Part shown: piece after piece, positions 13,644 through 25,600 of the stretch
Numbering within the stretch: the stretch's first letter is position 1
Layout of the letters: every line of letters starts with the position of its first letter
NCBI GenBank assembly: GCA_945910005.1
Contig: OX246740.1
Span: 2,232,736 to 2,296,735, forward strand
Direction of reading: 5' to 3'
DNA: 64,000 bases
Origin: Isoperla grammatica
Lineage: Eukaryota > Arthropoda > Insecta > Plecoptera > Perlodidae
Program-made: the position numbers and the translations under genes
The notes under the pieces: model-generated
Told to the model about the DNA's origin: nothing
Database searches by the model: none
What the model saw: only the letters and a program-made list of their open reading frames with translations

Positions 13644-16600
13644 GTAAGTATCGTTCGATATTCTTTATCTTTTCAGTCTCATTCCTCTCGAGGTAGAGCT
13701 GCCATTTTTTAGCTGCATTTAAAAATTATAAATTACGGAAATATTTAGGCCTACATTCGAAAAATGTATTTAATATTTGATTTTAAGTTCCACAATAAAT
13801 GTAAGATAACGCCCAATATATCAGAGTAAATAAACATCGATTGTGTTCTGTGCAGGCTGGACCATCAACAGCTGATGACCTTGAGAGCTCGTCTAGTGTC
13901 GGAGTTGGCAATCGCAAGTGTTTGAAGCCTTCTTTTTCTTACCGTTCTTATTTTGGTTTGTTTGATATTGTTTTAGTTTTAGTCTTAAGTTTCAGTTGTA
14001 GCATATTAATTACAAAGGGGCAATCATACTGAAATTTTGTTCAGTGGAGTTCTTGATTTCTAAAATTTTATTATTGTTGCCCCATTATTTTTGTTGAATT
14101 GCATGCTTAAAATTTACTTTACTTAAAAGTTCACATAACTGATGATTTAGCGGCAGATAAGCTTACATTCTTAAACCCGACCCAGGCTGCCCTACAACTT
14201 TTTAGATATTTTGAAAAGCATGATTATTAGGTGAAGGCAACTCATTGTTTTATTTGTTAGGGCCACATTTACTTTGCTGCACACCTTTGCTTTCAACCAC
14301 AATATTGTTGACATCATTTCATTCCATTGTACACTGTACAAAGCAAGTCGGTGCAGTCGTTACTCTTAATTATGAATCAACACACTGGTCATTGAAACGT
14401 ATCGACACTCGGATTCAGGAAGTGCCTTCAGGGATGTCTGGTATTGGTATATCCACATGAAGTGTCCCCCCCCCTACTTAAAGGGTGGCCCTACAAAATA
14501 ACAAAGATACTATTAACTTTTTTGAGTGCTTTGAAGTAAGGTAGTACTAACATTCAAAATTAATGCCGGGCATTGATCACTAATAAAATAACTTAAAGGC
14601 CTTAGTTAAATAAAAGTCAGCTTACTACCAGGGTGTTGTTAATAATATTATTATGCGCTAAGTTGAAATTGAACTTTGACCCAAACTGTCATGGTGTGGC
14701 TGCTGAATTTGTGGACTGCCTATTCCTAATTAATCATGCTTCATGCTTGCAACTTGTGCATGGGCCCATATTGCCGTATGTTTATACGTATAGTATGAAG
14801 CGCTAAGCATTGAAGCATCCGTAAGGGCCAGCTCTGGAATATTTCCTTGTGCAGTACACCTCATTTAATTAAACTTGGTTTATCCAAATTTACATGATAA
14901 TGCTCAATGATTATCTTTCATTTGGGAGACCATATGGCAGCAGCGCTGCGAGTGTTCAATACGCCCCTCTCTTAACGCATGTAGTTTTGTTGTCGTGTAA
15001 ATACAGATGGCTGTGGGAGGGCCTTACCCGCGTGCAAAGCATGTAGTAGCCTGTGTCATTCAAACAACAATTGTACTAGGTTTCACTTATTGGATGGATG
15101 TTAATTTTAAAAACACAACACGTGTTAATATTAATTTTTTGTACTAAAATATCAATATAATTAGAATTACTATAAAAAGTGTATTAGAAAGAACAGATTT
15201 TGAGCACTTAACAGAAGTTGTGAATGTGTCGAGAGTGTAACAGCTGTGTATATTAAACATGGGGGTGGAAAGGAAGGAAACCAACAGCTTACCTTGTTGT
15301 TGACATCCTCAGAGTTGGTAGAAACATAAAAAACATAGAGACTAGGCCTACGCAATAACGTCGAAACTGTTTCGGCCTGATGTGGTCTTGTTCACCCGAC
15401 GAAGGTGGAGAGGGGACCGAGTCAGAAGTCCCCATTTATCATGTCACTTCCGGTTTTTGAATTGTATGTACACTATTTGCTCTATTTACACTATTTACAA
15501 GTCGCTATTGGTAAATGGTTAAATTGGGTATGATTGCTCACAGCATACCGGTACTGTACCAGTGTAGGTACCTGTTATATGGTCTCCCATTCAATTTTTT
15601 CAATTTGAACGGGTTTCTAAATTCTATGCTTTCTTACAATTCTAAATGGTTTTACTGGAATAAATACCTGTAACTCAAGGCCATTGTGGCCATTTTATCA
15701 AACTATAATTTTTAAATACATAATCTCCTTATTTCTGCTTAATATCTAGAGCTTATCTTGAAACTATGCACAGAGTTACATACATACTGTAAAAACAATT
15801 TGTGGAAGGGCAAGAGCACATTTAAAGAAGGTACCAGTAATTAATTGGTGGGGCTCAGGCTACGTACTTGAGTCAGTGACAATCTTGTTGGAAATGCAAT
15901 TTGACACTTTTTAGTTTTAATCTAGCCTATTTTGAGTAATGCTTCAAAGTTTGCACATGCACATTAATGACAGGTACTTAAGCTTTAATTTAAACCTTTT
16001 ATTTAAAGTTTTAAACTACTCGGTTGTTTGCTATTGGCTGAGAATAATTCCGCCTGTATTCATAGTCGACCATTCTGACATTGGAAATCCATGGTTGCTC
16101 TTGCTACCTAATTGTTTTATGCATGTTACTTTGTGAATAACATTCAAAATTCCGTAGGGACAATGTGTGTTGGTAGCCTATACAATGGGTCGACTTAGAA
16201 TACCTGCCTTAATGAGTTCATTTTAATTATAATTAATATTCAATTAATATAGAATGTGAGGATATGATCCAACATCCTACCTTTGTGTAAGATGATGAAT
16301 TCGAGACTTGAAAGTGAACATATTAGAATATACCTAATAATACAAAAATAACGTCTAATAATTACCCTTTCTGCAGTCCAAATGAGTTCTTAGTGTAGAT
16401 ACTACTTACTTATTTATTACTTATTTATTAATAATTATTTCTTAATTTCTTACTTCTGTATGCTATTTGGTTAGGTGCAAGAATTATTTTTCATCATCTC
16501 ACACAAAGATAAGCTGTTGGATCCTATCCTCACATTCTATACTATTCCAGCCGATTGGCATCTACTATCATAACCTAATATAATAATATTCAATTAAGAT

Positions 16601-19600
16601 ATTAACTACCCTTTTCAAACAGTTCTGACAGTTATTTCTAACTATATCTTTTGAATTCCCATTGTTGTTCTCAACTGAAGATTAAATTTAAAAATTAAAA
16701 CCGTGGACATTATATTCAGTGGTGAGAGAATCAAGAACTATGTCTTGTGCTAGCTAGGTACCACCAGACCAAGATGGAGCTGATGGCTTGTACAGTATCA
16801 CATGATTGAGTTTGTTGGACAGATATCAGCAGCAACCCTCAGCTCTTCGTTGAGGATACCACCCCAGCCGAACCAGTGGAGCAAGAGGCTGGCAAGGAGG
16901 GTGAAAAGAAACAGCTAGTTATTCCGGAGAAGGCGTCTTCCTTCTCCATACATCCCGGCCGCCTCTGTTCCGACGTGTGCAGTTACTGTTTCGGCAAGTT
17001 TGGCTCGCTCGACACACCCTGCCACGTTGCACAGCTGAAAGGCAGTGAGAGACAAGTCAAGATTCTTCAGGGTATGTTCTTAGGTCTGCCTACATTATAA
17101 GAAGACTGGTTGTTATTTGTGCTTACATGGCTGCTTTTTTAACTATTAAGTAACTTTTTTAAGAATGCAAGTACAGTTTAACCTCGATCTATCGATTTCT
17201 CGTTAATTGTGTTTCCGTATTCATCGCATGGGGATGCGTAGCAAGTGCACAGAGAGTATTGTGAGCGATCCAGCCAACCGTCACTGAATATTGGATACAC
17301 ACAACTTTCAACAATACGAATATCTAAGGTTGGAATTCATAGTCGGCCCCTACACCTAGGGGCACCCATTGTTGCTATGGATTTGTTTTGTTTATGTTTT
17401 TGTTGATTTTTTCCCAATAATAATAATTGCACTGGATTCTAGAGAGGTGTTTGGTTAATTCTAGCAGGCAGTGCTCAGTGGCCAGAACGCTCCAAGAGCT
17501 GCAGTGTAGTCGTTTGTTGTGCACCTCCCCATACATTGTGCAGGTCCCGTTTAAGTACCATCTAAACAATGTTAAATTGACCCGTATTCCTCAGTTTAGG
17601 ATCAATCGTTTTTCGGATTCATCGCACAAAATATTTGGCACAGATCATAGGTTTACCTCAATTAATTGGTTTTTCAATTAAAGTTCCAAAAATATTGATG
17701 GACCACCAATATTTTATGAAGAAAATATAACAAAAACTATGAAGTTGTAGCATTGTTTGAAACAGATTGTTCGCTGTCAACTTTCTCGACCCGCCGGCCC
17801 GTGAGTCATCCCGCTACCTGCTATTGTCGGGTCATCTGCTGCTTGGGAGAGTTGAGGGGCGGGGGACACGGGCAGCTGCAATCCTCTGTATCTCTCTCTT
17901 TCTCAAGTCAGTCGGTCACGCAGAGTGGGGAGGACGGCAGAGCGGCTGACAGCTCATGCTGTAGGCTGTAGAGCTGGGAGAACACGTTTAATTTTGTAAA
18001 CTTTTATTTCTCCGATTTTTTGCGTTTAAACGTAACACCCCGGGGTCCAGTCCACAGAATGATGATAAAAAATTGAGTTATAACGTTCGCAATAAGAATT
18101 TTTCAACGAAATAACACGTGTGATTTGTTATTATTCATTGTTGATTATATTCTCCACCTTCTTTTGTCCAACTGTCCACAGTTATTTTGACCCCACACAC
18201 TAAGCAATGCTTCGGGGGGGGGGGGAGAATTGGTTGGTGAGGTATGGGATCACGGTTCAACGCGTATGATTATTTGTACACGAGTATTTTCACGCGCGCG
18301 TTTATACGTTTAAACGTTTACACCTCTCAGCCCTAGTAGGCTGTGGGAGGGGGGGTGAGGGTGATATGTATTGCGGATTATTTATTGCAGTATCATATCC
18401 TGTCAGGTAGCTGGCATGGTTTTGACCGCCTACCAGCCGGTGTAGAATCATTGGGCTGCCTACTTTAGAGGAGAAAGATAAAAAGATAATGCATTTACAC
18501 ACTCCTACTAAAGTGTATTGCAATGAATCTGTGGTCCTAGGATCCCGCCCACCTTCCCCTACTTCACTCTATACCTCGAATTGCCGGCTCGAGCCAGGTA
18601 CCCCTCGCGGCTGTCTCACGCCGGCGATTTGTGGTATGGAATGAAGTAGGGGAAGGTGGGCGGGATCCTAGGACCACAGATTCATTGCAATACACTATAG
18701 AGGACTCAAAACTAACATAGATAGCGCTGCTAAGCAACCTCCTTTCAGCGCCATTGATGAATAATAACAATACAACAACAATGAAAATTGATAGCTAGAC
18801 CACTCCTAATAGAAGTTCATTTTCTTGCCACCAGAATGTGTCTAGTGTATTTTGAGTGCTCTATAGAGTTTCATTATAATACCATGGAAATTTGACTTCA
18901 CAAATTGTTTGGAATAAGGCAATTCTCTTGTCCGGACAAATGTGATGAATGCGTAAAACTCCAGATGGTTGGCATCCCTGATCATTGTGTGAACTCCAAA
19001 CCTGCCGGCATAAATATGCATGCTACCCGGCACCTCCACCAAAACCTTTGTGTGTAACTTGGTACTGGAGCAGGTATGTTTCGTTAACTAATAGGCAAAT
19101 ACTTCTTGGTGGCTTGCTCAAACTTGTTGGATTGGTGGTGAAAATTATTCATATTTTTACTTAAACTTAAGGGGTGGGAGTTGGCCCACCAGTGGATCAC
19201 TTAATCTAGGTTGGCTCCAAACCTAAACATCCGTTAGGGACAGCCCTCTCCCCCTCTCACCTCCTTGCCACCACACCCCCCAACAGCGCCTTGTAAATAT
19301 TGTATATATATAAATATATATATATATGTACTCTGCTACTCCCCCCTACCCGATAAATTAATGTTGGAAATGGGGTCAAGATATATATATATATGTATAT
19401 AAAATCCTGGCCACGAAAGCTTTAGTGTTTTAATATATATATTTTAGTCCAGTTTATTTTAGTTGTTTAGTTGACTAGAGTAGTTGCAGTAATCATTCTT
19501 CTCTCGAGTGAACAAGACCTCGGTCGAAACGTCTCGTTATATAATTTTATATTATGTCTTTTATGTGTAAGTGTTGACCAAAAAATCAATTGCATTGCAT

Positions 19601-22600
19601 TGTATAGGGTAAATCTCTAGAGCTAATGGAGAATTGTTTAATAATTACATTTACTTATTGGTCTTGTACAATAGTCCAAATCACTTTCAAGCTGTATTGG
19701 TGCAGGAGAAAAAGTGTGTGGCTAATTACATCATTTTGATATCACAGTTCAGAATATTGGAAAATATTAGGTCCGCAATACAGAATGAAACGCTCTGACG
19801 AGCATTTATCTTGTTTGATTCGATTTTCATTTCCAAGTAAAAAAAAATACATGTATACATAGTACATAGAACTAGGCCTACATGTTGTTTGCTAAAACTT
19901 TGAATATACATTGTGTAACCATTAAACATTGCATGCATCACTCTCAAATGTAGAAGCCTTCAAGCCACACATTTACAATAAAAAACTTCAAAATAAAGTG
20001 TAATTATTACATTTATTACCCTACCCGACTTCATTGTTGGACACAGAGAGCAGATATAAAATAAAAAAAAATGAGAACAAGCTTGTAAAATTTCACCACA
20101 AATAAAGGCTGCAACAGTCTACAGATAAGCTAAATCCAGCATAAGCAGCACTTTCCCCCCTGCGTTGTGACCATCATAGGGAAAAATATCCTCAAAATAT
20201 GTCCGCTGTTCGTGGAACCCGACCTGTCTTATCGACGTACTACATGACCCGGCACCTCCACCAACACACTGTGGCAGCTGTGTGCTGGCATGTCGCTTGC
20301 ACCACTTGTGCTACTGTTCAGTTGATTCCACAACCAATTTACAACTTCTAACCCCCCTCCCAATAACAGAGATTTTCACTACGCTAGTAGAGAAACAAAC
20401 AAAATAAGAACAGTTCTCTGTTGTTGGAAGGAAACTTGAGAACTTGAAAACTAAGAAAGTTTTGTTGGTTTGTTTCAGCCGAGCTTCACTTGACGGCCGA
20501 CTCCTGCCTGTGTGATGCTTGCTATCGCCATGTGGACCGGAAGGCAAACTGCCCTACGTACAGAGTAAGTAGACTTCTGCCTGTGTGATGCTTGCTATCG
20601 CCATGTGGACCGGAAGGCAAACTGCCCTACGTACAGAGTAAGTAGACTCCTGCCTGTGTGATGCTTGCTATCGCCATGTGGACCGGAAGGCAAACTGCCC
20701 TAGGTACAGAGTAAGTAGACTCCTGCCTGTGTGATGCTTGCTATCGCCATGTGGACCGGAAGGCAAACTGCCCTACGTACAGAGTAAGTAGACTCCTGCC
20801 TGTGTGATGCTTGCTATCGCCATGTGGACCAGAAGGCAAACTGCCCTACGTACACGTACAGAGTAAGTAGACTCCTGCCTGTGTGATGCTTGCTATCGCC
20901 ATGTGGACCAGAAGGCAAACTGCCCTACGTACACGTACAGAGTAAGTAGACTCCTGCCTGTGTGATGCTTGCTATCGCCATGTGGACCGGAAGGCAAACT
21001 GCCCTACGTACAGAGTAAGTAGACTCCTGCCTGTGTGATGCTTGCTATCGCCATGTGGACCGGAAGGCAAACTGCCCTACGTACAGAGTAAGTAGACTTC
21101 TGCCTGTGTGATGCTTGCTATCGCCATGTGGACCGGAAGGCAAACTGCCCTACGTACAGAGTAAGTAGACTCCTGCCTGTGTGATGTTTGCTATCGCCAT
21201 GTGGACCGGAAGGCAAACTGCCCTACGTACAGAGTAAGTAGACTCCTGCCTGTGTGATGCTTGCTATCGCCATGTGGACCGGAAGGCAAACTGCCCTACG
21301 TACAGAGTAAGTAGACTCCTGCCTGTGTGATGCTTGCTATCGCCATGTGGACCGGAAGGCAAACTGCCCTACGTACAGAGTAAGTAGGCTAGCAGATGTA
21401 ACCATGATGATAATGTTTTAAATGTGTAGCCCTACTTGGTTTCAATACAGTACTTCCTTGTTCTTTCAAAACCAAGGGTATCTCAAAGGATCATATAGAA
21501 TGAAAAAATCAAATAAGGCTCAGCCAAATTAAAATTTTAAATTGATTTTTAGGAAGAGAGAGAGAGGTTAAATAAATTTACTTATTTTATTCAATTTCAA
21601 AATATTTTATTCTCGGCAACAACTATCCAAAGTAGAATTGTTTTATAGACGTCAACACATCAAACGTAGGTACTGAATTCAAGAAAAAAAGCGGAACAAA
21701 AACAGTTTAGTTCATTAATGTAACAACAGTTAGTTATAATTGTTTTTTTGTTCTTGAATTCGTGATTAAAAGTTGCAATACACACTCATGCGGCAGAAAC
21801 AGAAACTAGGAAGTCAAGCTATAGCTTGACAGTTGACACCAATGGCCAAGGCCTAGTCTTAACGTAGTGTTGTTACGCCCTAGATTGTGATAATGACTTC
21901 ATTTTCACCTAAAAAGGAATATCGCCAGGTCTGCATAAAACTTAAAATCGTTGCTACACATATTTTCTTCCATTGCGAAAGACGGTGTTAACCTCGATTC
22001 TGTGGTCGTATTGCTTTGTTCACAGCTGACAGTAGCGCATTCTCTTGTTGAATTTAATCACGAATAAGTTTGGCAAAAATATTTAACCATGTAATGTGGG
22101 CATTACAGATGCATACTATGCAGTGTGAGAAATCCACGTAGTAGGCTAATAGTGTTTTAAGTAATAGTATCAATTTGAAATATATATAGGTACCAAATAT
22201 ATTGCCACCAAATCAGTATCAGATTGTACTTTAAAGAAATAACAAATTTTGAGAGGAAGATCTACCTACTTAAAATATTGAGCAATGAATCAAATTTGTC
22301 CATATAGGTAGCTTTCAATAGACGTCACGTGGCGGCCATGATGAGGTACACATTGCTTGTTTACATTTGTTCTGTCAATAGAAGACACATAGGTTATCCA
22401 GAAAATATCACAGTTTCAAGCCGTATAGATTGGTGTGTGCAGGTAAAAGTTCAAGAAAATGATAACACATGCAAATGATTGTCTTCAAACAGAGTTTACG
22501 CGTTCTTATTTTGTTTTAAGTCATAATACGGAACCTTTGTTTGAAAACAGTTGATGTGTCAGTCAAAGGACATCTGCAGTATTGCAACAATGCAATGTCG

Positions 22601-25600
22601 GAAGAACGTAAATAAATGTTTACAGAGTACCTCAGTATGGCTACCGTGCGATACCGGAAATTACGTTATTGCAAGCTCCCTATTGAATAGCCTCGTATTG
22701 TGGGTCATTGTTGTTTGTGATACAACCAAGAAACGCCTTGTGCGTAGCCTCGCTTGTTGTGTGTTTGAGTTTGTCTGTGAAACAAGTGTTACTGTTGTGC
22801 AGGAAAAGACCAAGGGCAAGAAGCGTCTGCACCACATGTCACGCGCAGCTCGACCCAAGGCCACATGCTGCGTCCTGGGCTGCGTGCAGACTGCGCAGCA
22901 TCACGTGCGTAGGAAGTGGCTCACCAAGCTCAAGCGCAGCATCGGCAAGAAGGTGAGGCCACCGCAACATGCATTCTAGCTTATACTAACATGAATCAGA
23001 GAACGGCCTTCAACAACATGGTTTCGAGGTGGAGGGGGGGGGAGGGGTTACCAGGATAAGATAACATAATTTAGGTACTTTCAGGATTCAAGTAACCAGA
23101 TTCCTGGAAGGTCTGGAATCGGATCTGAATTTTCCTGACATCCCTATAAATCCACCTTAAGACACCGTTTTCCCTTACAAGTGCATGAAATCACCACAAT
23201 CGGTCTTTTGTGGATTTAGAGAAAAATGGATGCTGCAAAATGCTAAATATGTTCAATGCCATAAAATGAAACTGCTACAATATTAAAAATCAAAATTTTT
23301 TTTCATGGCTTGAACATTTTGTCATTGTGGCACGGACATGAAATCTTACTATCTGTGAAAAGGTAAAAATATCCTCTTTTTCAGGGTGCCTTTGTCAATT
23401 TCTGACTGGTTCGAAGATGTTTCAAGTAAATTTCTATATACTTAATACAAGCATAATATCCTTTCTTTCACCAGTTAGTTTTTTAAGAACGATGAATACG
23501 TTTACGTCAAAAACCGCACAAGATTGTCATATTTTAATTATATATATCTCTAGAATGCACCTCGAAATCGAAAATCTGAGTAATGAGCGTGCGTGGTTTG
23601 GTAAGCCCTACTACAAAATATATTTTAAAAAAATATATTACTAAAATGTTAGTAATAATATTTTTTTTATATATTTATGGCCAGCCGGCTTCGATGTACC
23701 TAGGGGCCAGAATATGATGGTATTAATTTCCTATCCCCTACCCAACTTCATTGTTGGACACAGGGAGCAGATATAAAAAATATATTTAATAAAATTTTAA
23801 TAAATTTTAACATTGTAATCACTAGACTGATTTTTATTTAATTACATTCCTAATTAAATAAGTATCACAGTCATACTGATTATAATGTTAGGTACATGCT
23901 AGCCTGTACATTTATCATTCAGTCTGTTGAGCTTACTAAACCACAGCAGATGCGATCACTCAGATTTTTGATTTTGAGGTGCATTCTTGAGATATAATTA
24001 AAATATGAAAAGGTTGTGTGTTTTTTTTATGTAAACCTACCCTTCCCTCTTAATTTATTTATTAATAACTGGGGGTGTGCGAGAAGAAATTTTTCAGACT
24101 TGACGAGATATAGAATTTTGTGTTAAAAAATCATAGAATCGTGACGATATAGTTTATTAGTAAAATACTAATAGAAATGAAATACATTTTGTATTTTATT
24201 TCGTTCTCACGTGACAAGTCGCTACTAAAAGAGCATATTTTTGGTTGTGAGCTTGTTGATAAATCGGATTACATAATTTTGACTTTCGAGACACTGCACA
24301 CAGCTCACTATATGATACGTACTGTCATCAAGAAGGCACATCAAAACTCGCGGAAATGCTGTAATCAGGGCGGATAAAGAAGTGAATAATCGAGAAAGGG
24401 AAATAGATTTCGTGACCTCGCACGCCCCTATTAATAACTATTTCCCATTTTTATTGCACCTTATCAATGAAAATCTAATATTTTCTATGTTAATCTCCAA
24501 TTTATACAAAGCTCTATGTTTGGTGTGGTGATTCATTAACTGGGATTTCCCTTTTTTTAATCTTCAATTCATACCCGTTGTGGTAAGCATTGTCTGAATC
24601 AAGTATTGGCATTTAGACTCAATGCTTCATGACAAATTAGTTATTTCCTACTCCATATTTTTATTGAATGATTAGCTTGAACCATGCCCTCCTTGTTTGT
24701 TGTTAGGTAATAATACAAGGAAGCATGCCTAATACCCACATTACAAAATTCAACATTTTTGTCATACTTGTTGGTTTCAAGGACAAAAAAAGCATAAATT
24801 AAAACTTGCTAGTGTTGCGTTTTTCTAACCAAACTGTTTTTTTATGTACGTTTGTTCTTGAATTCAACAAGTTTGACGGAAGTATTGAAGCCTGTAATGT
24901 GATCATGTAAGCAATAAGTGTGCCACAATATATTTGTTACCCCTATTCAGAAGACAATAAATTATACGGACCCTAAAGCTGTGTTTTCTCTTGTGTTAGG
25001 TTCCTGTGATTAACAACAAGTTACCACCTCATGTTCCCCTTCCCTTGTGCTCGCAACACTACGCTTGGGTCGACCACTTTATGATCTGCGGCATCTGTCG
25101 GAGACGTCTCAACTGTAACCAGGTACGCAACATAAAATTAAGTATACGATTATGTTGTTATAGGCCAGGGCTGCCACCGAAACTATTTTCAAATCCTGTT
25201 GAGAGAGGTAAAATATCCGCAGATATCTGTGAAAAGTAATAAACTTAATTTTGTGGGTGAAAACGTGTTTTTTTTTTAAGTTTTAGCCATTGTAAGTTGT
25301 AACCTAAAAATAGCATTTAATTTTTGTAAATTGGCCTAGGCCTGCCTAATTGGGCCAAAGCACACGTGGCTGTCAGTAATGGGCCTAGTCGTATTAGCAT
25401 AAATTTGCATAAATTACAGTTTAAAGATGTCCTACTATTTGTAACCTGGTTCTGAGGCCTAGCCTAGCCAATACGTACATTATTTATTCAACATTTGAAC
25501 ATAGGCCTCTCCCTTTTATTAAAACAACCATTGTAGAACTTCTGAAAGATCTTTTTAATCATATTAATTTGAGCTTTTCTTTATTCTAAATCATAAATGA

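Noticed and set aside
20499..21379. CRISPR-like array
   Set aside because: The repeats are head-to-tail with no unique spacers, and the unit is part of a eukaryotic exon.
22551..22802. N-terminal extension of the frame at gene 1 exon 5
   Set aside because: A good acceptor at 22802 joins in phase with exon 4, and the upstream part looks intronic.
22551..24377. Other short frames in gene 1 introns as small genes
   Set aside because: Overlap inverted-repeat and hAT elements or lack any coding signature.
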